From assembly GCA_902586435.1 (NCBI GenBank), contig CACIHJ010000001.1, positions 175,464 to 239,463 of the forward strand: 64,000 nt of DNA, given 5' to 3'. This document shows, one piece after another, positions 8,568-17,644 of the stretch. Both the position numbers and the translations under genes were made by a program. The stretch is from an uncultured Bacteroidota bacterium (GTDB taxonomy: Bacteria > Bacteroidota > Bacteroidia > Flavobacteriales > Flavobacteriaceae). The stretch's first letter is position 1. Each line of letters opens with the position of its first letter. The notes under the pieces were generated by a model, which saw only the letters and a list, made by a program, of their open reading frames with translations, was not told the origin of the DNA and made no database searches.

Positions 8568-9680
8568 TTAAACATTTTCTAGATAGGTGTCAGAAGCGTC
8601 TTCCTGATAGTGCTCATTTATCCAAAAAATAGTGATTAAATCTTCATCACCTATATTTTCAATATTATGTGTATACCATATTGGCATATCAACATATGAA
8701 GGTGATGACCCATCTAATAAAAATTCGATTTTTTCATCTGAAATGACTTCTCTTAATTGAATTTTTGCTTTACCTTTAATTACTGAAAATCTCTCAACTT
8801 TTCTTGTGTGAAAATGATTGCCCCTTATTTCCCCCTTCTTAGTTATTGAATAAGAAGTTTGACCTTGAGAAAAAGTTCGCATTAGTTCTGCAAATAGCCC
8901 TCTATCATCTTCAAAAGATTTATATTTTTTTGGATAAAAATTTTTAAAATCTATATAAGAAACAAAAGAATTGAAAAGGCATAGATTAAAATAGGAGTCA
9001 AGATTTGGGATATTACCCTTTTTAATGTAAATATCGCTAAACTCATTAAGTTTCTTTAATATATCACTTACTGAATAATCAGATACAATTCTACTAGCTA
9101 TATCTACAGAATTATTTTTATCTAAAATCTTAATTATCTCATCAATAAAATCTCCAATATAAATCAAAGATACTTTCTTGTCATCCTCTACTATTGGTTT
9201 CTTTCCATCAATTATCATAGATGAAAATGTAGCTATAAATGAGTTGTAATTAGGTTTACCAAATGGACCAAATATATTTGGTGTGACAAGACCATAAAAC
9301 AAATAATCTAATTTGTTAGATTGTTCGATGAATTTTAACCTTGCATTTTTTTTTGCATTACCATATAATGTTCCTGACTCTTCTTGAATTGATGATGTAA
9401 AAAGTAATTTTCCGTTAAACTGAACCTTATCTAGAGCCAAACATAATAAATCATTTATTTGATTATTTTTTTTAAAAACTTCTTCTTCATTAATATCTCT
9501 GTTAACGCCTGCAAAGTGAAAGATAATATCATTAGGTGAAATCTTGCTAATTAAATGATCGACTGATTCAAAATCAGCTCTAGTTAAAAACTCAATATCA
9601 TAATCATGTTCTTTGCACTTTAATTTTCGCAGTAAATGTTTTCCTACAAATCCGTTATGTCCTGAAATTAATATTTTCAA
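8568..9680 (-). CDS. fnlB: Bifunctional UDP-sugar 3-epimerase/reductase with cupin domain (FnlB/WbjC/CapF)
   Basis: At 370 residues it has the usual length of CapF. The N-terminal SDR domain starts MKILISGHNGFVGKHLL and contains FHFAGVNR and the YGNAK motif. The C-terminal ~110 residues form a cupin with the metal-type motif RGNHFHTRKVERFSVIKGKA. The family epimerises C3 of the UDP-4-keto-6-deoxy-HexNAc intermediate in the cupin domain and reduces C4 in the SDR domain. It follows fnlA after 12 bases and lies just upstream of fnlC. Confidence 0.92.
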   Translation of the reverse strand: MKILISGHNGFVGKHLLRKLKCKEHDYDIEFLTRADFESVDHLISKISPNDIIFHFAGVNRDINEEEVFKKNNQINDLLCLALDKVQFNGKLLFTSSIQEESGTLYGNAKKNARLKFIEQSNKLDYLFYGLVTPNIFGPFGKPNYNSFIATFSSMIIDGKKPIVEDDKKVSLIYIGDFIDEIIKILDKNNSVDIASRIVSDYSVSDILKKLNEFSDIYIKKGNIPNLDSYFNLCLFNSFVSYIDFKNFYPKKYKSFEDDRGLFAELMRTFSQGQTSYSITKKGEIRGNHFHTRKVERFSVIKGKAKIQLREVISDEKIEFLLDGSSPSYVDMPIWYTHNIENIGDEDLITIFWINEHYQEDASDTYLENV

Positions 9681-9692
9681 TAGAACTATTGA

Positions 9693-10694
9693 TTAATTTT
9701 TTAAATCCTCTTTAATTTCTGGCAAACTAAGAAGTAATGTTTTCATCTCGTGAATATCCAGTAATTTGGTATTATTAGAATTGTATTCTTGGTTTGAAGA
9801 ATCATTATAACCTTCTGAGAAATATTTATCATAATTCAAGTCCCTATCATCTGGCAATATTTGATAATACTCTCCAAGATCCTTAGCTTTAGACATCTCC
9901 TCTTTGGTAAGGAGAGTTTCATACATTTTTTCTCCATGTCTAATCCCAATAGTTTTTATTTTAGACTTACTGCCATAAATTTCTATCAATGCTTTAGCTA
10001 ATGTCATTATTGAGGCTGCAGGAGATTTCTGAACAAAAATATCTCCATTCTGACCATGTTTAAATGCAAAAAGAACAAGATCAACTGCATGGTTGAGATC
10101 CATCATATATCTTGTCATATCTGGGTGTGTTATAGTAATATCTTTTTTATTTTTAATTTGATCAATAAATAATGGAATCACCGAACCTCTTGAGGCCATA
10201 ACATTTCCAAATCTTGTACCACAAAATATTGACTTTTTACTATCAAGATATTTAGAGTTAGCAACCATAACCTTCTCCATCAAACCTTTTGTCATTCCCA
10301 TCGCGTTAACAGGATAAACAGCTTTATCAGTACTTAACACTACAACCTTCTTAACATCTTTTTCAATTGCAGCTTCTAAAACGTTGTTAGTTCCCAATAT
10401 ATTGGTTTTAACTGCTTCCAAAGGGAAAAACTCACATGAAGGGACTTGTTTTAAAGCAGCAGCATGAAAAATGTAATCAATATTTTTAACAACCTTTGAA
10501 AGAGATGATATGTCTCTTATATCTCCAATATAGAACTTAACTTTAGAGGAATTAATAGATTTTCTTAAATCATCTTGCTTTTTCTCATCTCTTGAGAAAA
10601 TTCTAATTTCATCAAATTGACTGTTACTTATATGTTTATCAAGTAAGGCCTTGCCAAATGAACCTGTACCTCCAGTAATTAATAACTTACTCAT
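9693..10694 (-). CDS. fnlA: UDP-GlcNAc 4,6-dehydratase (5-inverting), FnlA/WbjB/CapE
   Basis: This 333-residue SDR has NAD motif ITGGTGSFG and catalytic segment STDKAVYPVNAMGMTK. Lys124, Met132 and Lys136 occupy the CapE-type catalytic positions, with Met where PseB enzymes carry Tyr. It performs the first step from UDP-GlcNAc toward UDP-L-FucNAc. It heads the minus-strand operon running to 4313. A possible -7 element TATATTTG lies 17 bases upstream of the start, without a clear -33 TTG. Confidence 0.93.
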   Translation of the reverse strand: MSKLLITGGTGSFGKALLDKHISNSQFDEIRIFSRDEKKQDDLRKSINSSKVKFYIGDIRDISSLSKVVKNIDYIFHAAALKQVPSCEFFPLEAVKTNILGTNNVLEAAIEKDVKKVVVLSTDKAVYPVNAMGMTKGLMEKVMVANSKYLDSKKSIFCGTRFGNVMASRGSVIPLFIDQIKNKKDITITHPDMTRYMMDLNHAVDLVLFAFKHGQNGDIFVQKSPAASIMTLAKALIEIYGSKSKIKTIGIRHGEKMYETLLTKEEMSKAKDLGEYYQILPDDRDLNYDKYFSEGYNDSSNQEYNSNNTKLLDIHEMKTLLLSLPEIKEDLKN

Positions 10695-10710
10695 AAAATC
10701 AGTGTGATAA

Positions 10711-10718
10711 CAAATATA
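10711..10718 (-). promoter_or_regulatory. Candidate -7 element upstream of fnlA
   Basis: TATATTTG on the minus strand matches TAnnTTTG and ends 17 bases before the fnlA start codon. No TTG is visible 17-23 bases further upstream, so only the -7 half is supported. Confidence 0.35.
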
Positions 10719-10782
10719 TTGATAATATTTTTATATTTATTGCTATTGAAGGGAATTATCAAGGCCCAAAATACTATAATTA

Positions 10783-11592
10783 ATGAAAAAAATAGTCTTA
10801 TTAACTGGAAATGAGTTAAGGCATAATTACTTGATCAAATATATTGCCAGTCAGCCTGGAATTAATGTATTAGCAGCATTTTCAGAATCTTCATCAGGTA
10901 ATATTGTTGAGTTAGTAAATAAGGAGGGAAAAAATTCTTTAAGAGCTGAACATCTTAATGCAAGAAGTGAAACTGAGAAGGATTTTTTTCAACTTTATTG
11001 CGAAGAACAAAAAAATAGTATCAATATAATTGATATACACCGAGGAGAGATTAATAATAGTGATCATGTAGAGTATATAGTAAAATTAAATCCTGATTTA
11101 ATTGTTTCATATGGTTGTTCAATAATTAAATCTGATCTGCTTAATGTCTTTAAAGGAAGATTCGTGAATATTCATCTAGGTTTATCTCCTTATTATAGAG
11201 GTGCGGGAACCAATTTTTGGCCTATAGTTAATAATGAGCTTTCCTTGGTAGGCACTACATTTATGCACATAGATGAAGGCATAGATACTGGTGACGTCAT
11301 ACACCAGATAAGGGCAAAGATATACCCCTTTGATAATATTCATTCTATTGGTAATAGACTTATAAGAGATTCTGTTAAGGCATGTTCTGGATTAATTAAA
11401 AACTTTGATAAAGTTGACTCTAGTAAAACCCTAAAAGGGATGTATTCAGAAGAGAAAGTATACAAAAAAAATGATTTTAGTGAAGAATCCATAAAACTTG
11501 CAAATCATAATTTAGATCAAAAAATTAAAGACTATCTAGCTAATAAAGCATCTATAGACCAAAATTTTCCTTTAACTGTATTAGATTTTTAA
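10783..11592 (+). CDS. Formyltransferase-family protein (sugar N-formyltransferase candidate)
   Basis: The central part of this 269-residue protein matches the folate-dependent formyltransferase fold. FVNIHLGLSPYYRGAG supplies Asn129 and His131, and HIDEGIDTGDV supplies Asp168/Asp171 of the Asn-His-Asp catalytic set. It is shorter than methionyl-tRNA formyltransferase and lacks that enzyme's C-terminal tRNA-binding domain. With the surrounding sugar genes, N10-formyl-THF-dependent N-formylation of an amino-sugar nucleotide is the best guess. It starts a two-gene plus-strand unit with the deacetylase two bases downstream. Confidence 0.75.
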   Translation: MKKIVLLTGNELRHNYLIKYIASQPGINVLAAFSESSSGNIVELVNKEGKNSLRAEHLNARSETEKDFFQLYCEEQKNSINIIDIHRGEINNSDHVEYIVKLNPDLIVSYGCSIIKSDLLNVFKGRFVNIHLGLSPYYRGAGTNFWPIVNNELSLVGTTFMHIDEGIDTGDVIHQIRAKIYPFDNIHSIGNRLIRDSVKACSGLIKNFDKVDSSKTLKGMYSEEKVYKKNDFSEESIKLANHNLDQKIKDYLANKASIDQNFPLTVLDF

Positions 11593-11594
11593 TT

Positions 11595-12524
11595 ATGAGA
11601 GCAGTTATGTATCACTATGTTAGGCCAAAAGACAATAGGTTTCCAGGATTATTCAGACATGATATAAAAGATTTTATTAAACAGCTTGATTATTTTGACA
11701 AAAAATTTGGTTTTATATCTAGAGAAGGCTTTATTAATTCTATAAAAAATCAGGAAACAAGAAAAGGGGTTATTCTAACTTTTGATGATGGACTAATATG
11801 CCATTATAAATATGTTTTTCAAGAACTTAAAAAAAGAAAACTATGGGGTATTTTTTTTATACCTACTCTTCCTTTTGAGGAATCAAAAATATTAGATGTA
11901 CATAGAATCCATATTCTAATTTCAAGAATAGATTCCAAAACTATTTGTGATTATTTGAATGAAATATCAATTCAAAAGCTATTTGAAGAAGATAAAATTG
12001 AAGAGTTTAAAGAACTTACATATTGGAATCAAACAAATGACATGTACACCCTATTAGTGAAACGAATATTAAATTATTTTTTAAAATACAAATATAGAGA
12101 AGGCGTGATTGATGATTTATTTAAAACTTTTATCAAAGAAAAAATTAGTTTGGATCAAATATACTTGAGTATGGAGAACTTGAAGGAGATGAAATCTGAA
12201 GGAATGGTTATAGGAAGTCACACTAAGACTCATAAGGTCTTGTCAAAATTAAATATAGCTTCTCAAGAAAAAGAAATCAGTAAATCTTTTGATTTTTTAA
12301 ATAATGGTTTGGGAAAAATGGATATTAAAACATTCTGTTACCCTTATGGAGGATTCCATAGTTTCAATGAACATACAGAAAAAATTTTAGATGATTATAA
12401 TGTCGATTGTTCTTTTAATGTTGAAAAAAGAGATATAACAATAACTGATATTAGTAATAGACCACAAGCACTGCCAAGATATGATTGTAATCAGCTTAAG
12501 TTTGGCAAAACCTTGAATGACTAA
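11595..12524 (+). CDS. Polysaccharide deacetylase-family protein (NodB-like)
   Basis: This 309-residue protein opens with MRAVMYHYVRP, has the metal/catalytic motif ILTFDDG at about residue 60 and the metal-binding motif GSHTKTHKVLS at about residue 204. The C-terminal segment TFCYPYGGFH is also characteristic of carbohydrate esterase family 4. A long insert of ~100 residues separates TFDDG from the His motif, as in polysaccharide-locus members. There is no signal peptide, so it would act in the cytoplasm, perhaps removing an acetyl group from an intermediate. It ends overlapping the convergent glycosyltransferase gene by 4 bases. Confidence 0.8.
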   Translation: MRAVMYHYVRPKDNRFPGLFRHDIKDFIKQLDYFDKKFGFISREGFINSIKNQETRKGVILTFDDGLICHYKYVFQELKKRKLWGIFFIPTLPFEESKILDVHRIHILISRIDSKTICDYLNEISIQKLFEEDKIEEFKELTYWNQTNDMYTLLVKRILNYFLKYKYREGVIDDLFKTFIKEKISLDQIYLSMENLKEMKSEGMVIGSHTKTHKVLSKLNIASQEKEISKSFDFLNNGLGKMDIKTFCYPYGGFHSFNEHTEKILDDYNVDCSFNVEKRDITITDISNRPQALPRYDCNQLKFGKTLND

Positions 12525-13615
12525 ATGTTAGACTTTAAAAACTTAATAGTTTGTTCGGCATTTTTTCTCCAAAGATATTTTTTAGATAAGTTGAAATTTT
12601 CTATTGACATTTTATTCAATTTCTCACTTTCTAAATTATTTGCTATTGTATTCTTAATAGTATTAAAGTCATAACTATCAAAAAATATGTCTCTACCATA
12701 TATCATATCTTTCATTGGACTTTTATTAGATGATATTATAGGCATTCCATGAGAAATAGCTTCAAGAACTATAAAAGGTAAATTTTCGCATGTAGAAGCA
12801 AATAGAAATAGTGATGAGTAACTAAAATGTTTTTTAATTTCTTTATATTCTAATTGCCCAAGAACTTGTATTTTATCATTTAAGTAAGGGTTTAATGCAA
12901 TTATTTCTTTGATTTTAGGGTATTGTTTATTGTCAATTGCACCAATCAAAGTTAAAGAAATCTTATAGCCTTCATTAATTAGGCTACTAACAGCTTTCAC
13001 AACATTTAAATTATGTTTATACGGTAAAAAATCTGATATATATAATATGTTAAATTTATCTTTTTGAAACTTATAATTGTTATATTCTTGCTGTAAAATG
13101 CCATGGGGGATAACAACATTATTGATTTTACTATTGATTTTTGAAAGAATATGTTCTCTTGCAAATTCTGTCAAAAATATTACCCCTTTTGAATTACGGA
13201 AAGATTTTTTTTGTAGAACTCGAATTAAGATAAACTTCAACCTCTTTAAAATTCCAAAATTATTTAGTTCTTTATTGTCAAATGGGAGCATGTTCTGGCT
13301 CATTGTAATGTATGGTCTGAAACTTGATAGAAAAATTCCTCCAGGGACAAAAACTATGTCACATTTGTTAGATTTAAAATAATAATTTGAAAAAAATAAT
13401 TGGGATAAAAAGGAGAGAAAACTATTTGAATTTAATAGACTATTTGATATACACCGTATACGATTATTCTTTAGGAACGATGCATTAACATTCTTATTCG
13501 ATACAATTACAAAGCTAACTTCATCAAAATATTTCAAAGAATTTAATACAAATTTTTTAAGATGTTTTTTGCCTCCACCCGTTCTTATGTTTGATGCCTC
13601 TATTCCAATAATCAT
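12521..13615 (-). CDS. Glycosyltransferase family 4 protein
   Basis: This 364-residue GT-B glycosyltransferase has the N-terminal glycine cluster IRTGGGKKH. The C-terminal donor domain starts near LYISDFLPYKHN and includes LFASTCENLPFIVLEAISHG, where the ENLP-x5-EA segment is the GT4 E-x7-E motif. No signal peptide is seen. It is the last gene of a three-gene minus-strand unit started by the capsule-type gene at 15431. Donor and acceptor are unknown. Confidence 0.82.
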   Translation of the reverse strand: MIIGIEASNIRTGGGKKHLKKFVLNSLKYFDEVSFVIVSNKNVNASFLKNNRIRCISNSLLNSNSFLSFLSQLFFSNYYFKSNKCDIVFVPGGIFLSSFRPYITMSQNMLPFDNKELNNFGILKRLKFILIRVLQKKSFRNSKGVIFLTEFAREHILSKINSKINNVVIPHGILQQEYNNYKFQKDKFNILYISDFLPYKHNLNVVKAVSSLINEGYKISLTLIGAIDNKQYPKIKEIIALNPYLNDKIQVLGQLEYKEIKKHFSYSSLFLFASTCENLPFIVLEAISHGMPIISSNKSPMKDMIYGRDIFFDSYDFNTIKNTIANNLESEKLNKMSIENFNLSKKYLWRKNAEQTIKFLKSNI

Positions 13616-13650
13616 ATTGTATAATTTACCTTCTAAAAGTTAGTAACAAA

Positions 13651-13941
13651 CTATATCTCTTCAATTCTAAGGGTTTTATCACAAATTAAAAGATCGTAAG
13701 GAGGTTTTTCCCCGACTGATAAAGAATGAAATTTACATCCCCATTGTTTTAGTTGATTATGTGTTAAATCATAAAAATCAATTTTTGATACAGAGCCCCT
13801 AGCGCTCCAATAATTAATCTCATTCCCTTCATTATAAAGCTTGTTTATTTTATTTATATTCTCCTTAATTGGGGTAGAGTCTGCATAATCCATTCCTTGA
13901 GTTTTACAAATTGTGTTATCTATATCTACATAAATATTCAT
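13651..13941 (-). CDS. Small HAD-like phosphatase
   Basis: The 96-residue protein starts MNIYVDIDNTICKT, containing the HAD motif I D-x-D-x-T, and has YWSARGS as the motif II region and a short CDKTLRIEEI ending. It lacks a cap domain and is among the shortest of HAD-like proteins. Such mini-HADs recur in capsule loci and probably dephosphorylate a sugar phosphate. It begins 2 bases after the stop of the 495-residue gene, so co-transcription is likely. Confidence 0.7.
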   Translation of the reverse strand: MNIYVDIDNTICKTQGMDYADSTPIKENINKINKLYNEGNEINYWSARGSVSKIDFYDLTHNQLKQWGCKFHSLSVGEKPPYDLLICDKTLRIEEI

Positions 13942-13943
13942 GA

Positions 13944-15431
13944 TTATTTAACTTTAGTTGTTCCGTAAATTAAATTTCTGGCATACATAAAAAGATTAGA
14001 AAATAGTTCTTTATTTCCCTTAATAATATGATAGTATAACTTATCTGGTACTGATAGTAATCTTAAAAGAAGACTTGATTTAATAAATTCATCCCCATAA
14101 GTAAAAACTCCATCTTCAATATAATTATATGCGTCTAATTTAAATGGTGTCCTTCCATGATAGCAGAAATATACAATTGATGATCTTTTTGGCATTAATT
14201 TAAACTCTTTATTTTTTATCATATTAATGGCTTCACTAACAGTATTAACATAGTTAGCTACAGGTAATAACCTAAATCTACTTGCGCCAATTTGAACTAC
14301 TGGTTTTCTTAGGTAGTTTGCTTCTGCTCCAACCGTTGAACAAAAGTTTAATACTACTTCACTTTTTAGTATTAAAGAGTATGTATCTGTTTTATTCTCA
14401 GGCAATAAAACGTCTACATCATGTCCTAGCTTAATATATCTTTCTTTTATTGAATTGTGTATGTTTTTTTGATTTGGGTGCATCTTGACAACAAAGTCAT
14501 ATTCATTAGCAAGATCTGACCTAATCATGGTATAGATTGTTTCAATTTGGTCAACAAGACCATATTCTGCCCAATCTGATCCGATAAACCTGTATTCATC
14601 ATCACTTGAAACAAAAATTGAAATTAGTGGTTTCTTTAAGTCTTTTATTTTTTCATCAATATATCCTTGTTCTTGATCTTTAGTATATGCATAATCACTA
14701 GTCTCAATAGCATTCCTCTTCTTAAACATATATTCTTTAGCTATAGAATCAGACTCTTTAAAAAACTTGACATATGTCTTTAATGCATTTTTCTTTTCAA
14801 AATTTATAGAATGAAACATTTCATTTGATGATAGCATAGGTACTTTGCCATTAACAGATGCATCAAATAAATTAAATGTAACATTATTTTTTTTTGAGAC
14901 TGCTACTAAGGGTCTAGCACAACTAAGTCTGCCATTAAAAATTATAAAATTTTCAACCTTATTTTCTAATAGGTAATTGTCAAAATATGTGAAAAGAGCA
15001 ATTGAAGATTTATACATCTTATCTTTTATTTTTTTCCACCTTGGATCTAATAATTCCATATTATCAAGTCTTAACTGAGAACCAATAGTAGAATGAACTC
15101 CAAGTAGAAGTTCATCATTAATTTCATTATTAATGTCAGATGTTTTTTTTGAATTAAATAAATCTTTTCTTTTAATTTTTACTAGCTCTGAGTTCTTATT
15201 TCTTTTTTTAAAAATTTTAAAACCTTTTTTCGCTTTATTTGTACATATTCTGCAGATACTTTTCTTATTTAAAACATTAACTGAACAACTAGTTAATGCC
15301 TTATCACACATAAAAAAAACATGCTTTGATTCATTACTCTCTTTATGAATCTTTTCAGACAATGCAAAATTTAACTCTAAAGAAGGGCTTTGAGCAGCAA
15401 GGTTTAAAAATGAAATATTAGTTTTACTCAT
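13944..15431 (-). CDS. Capsule-type surface carbohydrate biosynthesis protein
   Basis: This 495-residue protein has no certain family assignment. The N-terminal third contains a cysteine cluster (Cys42, Cys49, Cys60, Cys63). The C-terminal half has features of a GT-B-like capsule protein: VVKMHPNQKN, a Ser/Thr-rich strand ending LNFCSTVGAEANYLRKPVV, and IGASRFR. These resemble bacterial capsule biosynthesis proteins acting as transferases or synthases. It is preceded by a strong promoter nearly identical to that of the regulator at 26.7 kb and heads a unit with the HAD and GT4 genes. Function is inferred from context. Confidence 0.6.
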   Translation of the reverse strand: MSKTNISFLNLAAQSPSLELNFALSEKIHKESNESKHVFFMCDKALTSCSVNVLNKKSICRICTNKAKKGFKIFKKRNKNSELVKIKRKDLFNSKKTSDINNEINDELLLGVHSTIGSQLRLDNMELLDPRWKKIKDKMYKSSIALFTYFDNYLLENKVENFIIFNGRLSCARPLVAVSKKNNVTFNLFDASVNGKVPMLSSNEMFHSINFEKKNALKTYVKFFKESDSIAKEYMFKKRNAIETSDYAYTKDQEQGYIDEKIKDLKKPLISIFVSSDDEYRFIGSDWAEYGLVDQIETIYTMIRSDLANEYDFVVKMHPNQKNIHNSIKERYIKLGHDVDVLLPENKTDTYSLILKSEVVLNFCSTVGAEANYLRKPVVQIGASRFRLLPVANYVNTVSEAINMIKNKEFKLMPKRSSIVYFCYHGRTPFKLDAYNYIEDGVFTYGDEFIKSSLLLRLLSVPDKLYYHIIKGNKELFSNLFMYARNLIYGTTKVK

Positions 15432-15459
15432 GTTAGTTAAATATACTATATATCATTAT

Positions 15460-15497
15460 CAAGTAACAAAAGTACTTAATTTATATTAAAAAATCAA
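15460..15497 (-). promoter_or_regulatory. Conserved promoter of the capsule-type operon
   Basis: On the minus strand a TTG -33 element (15495-15497), a 20-base spacer and TACTTTTG (15467-15474) form a consensus Bacteroidota promoter, followed by the early transcribed bases TTACTTGA. The 19 bases at 15459-15477 are identical to those at 26760-26778, and the spacer is also 20 at both sites. The leader to the ATG is about 30 bases. Confidence 0.75.
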
Positions 15498-15549
15498 ACT
15501 TGAGTAATAATTAATAGACTTATATATTATTTAATATATTTAAGTATAA

Positions 15550-16605
15550 ATGAGAAAATCAAATAACTTGAAAAATGTTATTTTTTTATATCCAGAGTTA
15601 ACTCCATATTTTATTGGATGTCTTAATAGTTTCTCTTATAATTTTCCTAAAATAAATCTTCATATAGTATATAACAATAAATTTCAAAATCTTATTGTCA
15701 ATGAGAATGATAAATATTCACTTATCAAAAGAAATGAATTTCAAAATAAAGAAAAATTGCTTGAATACTGTATAGGGCTCAGACCATCTATAATAATTAT
15801 ATCTGGGAGGATGTATAGTGATTATCTTTATGTGGCAAAAAAAATAAAAAAAGTTTGTACTAGAGTAACAGTGCAAGACACATTATATAGAAAATCTCTT
15901 AAACAGTTAGTTATAAAAAATCTTAGCTTTTATCTCTACAAAAGATATTTTGACAAATTCTGGGGTGTTGGAAGCTTACAGAGAGAGTTTGCATTAGATA
16001 TTGGATTTAAAGAAAAAGATATCTACGATGGATTTTATGTTGCTGATAAAATATTTTTTGAATCATCAAAAAAGGACAGTTTCTCAAAAAAGAATCTTGC
16101 TTTTTTATTTATTGGTAGGCTTGTTAAAGAAAAGAATATCTTGAGATTGGTTAAGCTAATAGAATTAATCAATATTAAAGATAATAGCGATCATAGGATA
16201 AATATTATTGGAGATGGGTACTTAAAAAATAAGATTCTCAAGTTTAAATGTGTAGATTATAAAGGCGTTCTTAATCAAGCAGAGATTATTAGTGTTGCAC
16301 AAAAGTCTGATGTGTTTTGTTTACCAAGTAAATACGAACCATGGGGAGTAGTTACTCATGAAATGACAGCTCTAGGCCTACCTATTCTTATTTCAGATCA
16401 ATGCGGGTCGGCTGATCTAGTGAATAATGGAGTAAATGGATTTACATTTAATCCATCAAATGAGTCTTCTATAATTTCAATAATTAGAAAATTTATTTTA
16501 TTATCTAGCACTGAAAAAAAGGAATTTAGTTTAAATTCAATAGAAATTTCAAAGAAGATTACGCATAATCAATGGAACAATACTTTATTATCTTTACTAG
16601 ACTAA
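15550..16605 (+). CDS. Glycosyltransferase family 4 protein
   Basis: The C-terminal half of this 351-residue protein is a clear GT4 domain. It has FLFIGRLVKEKNILRL at about residue 180, then INIIGDGYLKN, DVFCLPSKYEPWGVVTHEM (the E-x7-E acceptor/donor motif), and SDQCGSADLVNNGVNGF. The start ATG lies 118 bases from the divergent gene. It is followed after 4 bases by a NeuB-family gene, so it may use the CMP-nonulosonate made nearby; however, sialyltransferases are rarely GT4, so a hexose donor is equally likely. Confidence 0.83.
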   Translation: MRKSNNLKNVIFLYPELTPYFIGCLNSFSYNFPKINLHIVYNNKFQNLIVNENDKYSLIKRNEFQNKEKLLEYCIGLRPSIIIISGRMYSDYLYVAKKIKKVCTRVTVQDTLYRKSLKQLVIKNLSFYLYKRYFDKFWGVGSLQREFALDIGFKEKDIYDGFYVADKIFFESSKKDSFSKKNLAFLFIGRLVKEKNILRLVKLIELINIKDNSDHRINIIGDGYLKNKILKFKCVDYKGVLNQAEIISVAQKSDVFCLPSKYEPWGVVTHEMTALGLPILISDQCGSADLVNNGVNGFTFNPSNESSIISIIRKFILLSSTEKKEFSLNSIEISKKITHNQWNNTLLSLLD

Positions 16606-16609
16606 AATC

Positions 16610-17644
16610 ATGAAAATACTAAATAGAGAGATTGGGATTGATTGTCCTCCATTAGTTATTGCTGAAATTGGAATTAACCATAATGGCAGCTTAAAGGTTG
16701 CAAAAGAGATGGTTGATAGTGCTAAAAGAGCTGGTGTTGAAATAATAAAACATCAAACCCATATTGTTGATGATGAAATGAGTCCCGAAGCTAAGAAAGT
16801 TATTCCAGGAAATTCTACAAAGTCAATATTTCAAATTATGGATGAATGTTCATTGAATTATGATGATGAGCTAGAGTTAAAAAAATATGTTGAAGATAAC
16901 GACATGATTTTTATTTCTACACCTTTCTCAAGGGCGGCAGTTGATAGGCTTGTTTCATTTAATGTGCCTGCATTTAAAATTGGAAGTGGTGAATGTAATA
17001 ACTATCCCTTAATTGAATATATATGTCAATTTAAGAAACCTATAATCTTAAGTACTGGAATGAATACAATTGGTAGTGTTAAGAAAAGTGTTGAAATAAT
17101 TGAGAAAAATAAAATAGAATATGCTCTTCTACATACTACAAACTTATATCCAACTCCTTTTAAATTAGTTAGATTAGGAGGTATGCAAGAGTTAATGAAA
17201 GAGTTCCCTAATGCCCCTATTGGGCTTAGTGATCATACTATTAATAATCTTTCTTCGTATGCTGCAATAACTTTAGGTGCTTCAATTATAGAGAGGCATT
17301 ATACAGACAGAATGGATAGGATAGGGCCTGATATAGTCTGTTCGATGGATGAAGAAACCTGCAAGGATTTGATTGAAAATAGTAAAATTATAAAATCCAT
17401 GTTAGGAGGTAAAAAAGAGCCTGCAAAAGAAGAGAAAGTTACAATTGATTTTGCTTTTGCTACTGTTGTTTCAATCAAAAATATAGCTAAAGGAGATCTA
17501 TTCACAGAAGAAAATATATGGGTTAAAAGACCTGGCACAGGAGAAATAAAGGCTGAGTTTTACAATGATATTATTGGTAAAACAGCATCAATTTCAATAC
17601 AAAAAGGTCAACATATTAAATGGTCCGATTTTCATGAAGACTAA
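16610..17644 (+). CDS. N-acetylneuraminate synthase family protein (second NeuB paralog)
   Basis: This 344-residue protein has the NeuB TIM-barrel motifs VIAEIGINHNGSL, FISTPFS, KIGSGE, ILSTGMN and GLSDHT, followed by a C-terminal SAF (antifreeze-like) domain with VKRPGTGE. The family condenses phosphoenolpyruvate with ManNAc or a diamino-hexose to make a nonulosonic acid. IIKHQTH replaces the commoner VKFQT in the PEP-binding strand. A second, divergent NeuB lies at 19716-20768. Its substrate may therefore differ from that of the neuABC set. It overlaps the convergent SDR gene by 4 bases. Confidence 0.88.
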   Translation: MKILNREIGIDCPPLVIAEIGINHNGSLKVAKEMVDSAKRAGVEIIKHQTHIVDDEMSPEAKKVIPGNSTKSIFQIMDECSLNYDDELELKKYVEDNDMIFISTPFSRAAVDRLVSFNVPAFKIGSGECNNYPLIEYICQFKKPIILSTGMNTIGSVKKSVEIIEKNKIEYALLHTTNLYPTPFKLVRLGGMQELMKEFPNAPIGLSDHTINNLSSYAAITLGASIIERHYTDRMDRIGPDIVCSMDEETCKDLIENSKIIKSMLGGKKEPAKEEKVTIDFAFATVVSIKNIAKGDLFTEENIWVKRPGTGEIKAEFYNDIIGKTASISIQKGQHIKWSDFHED

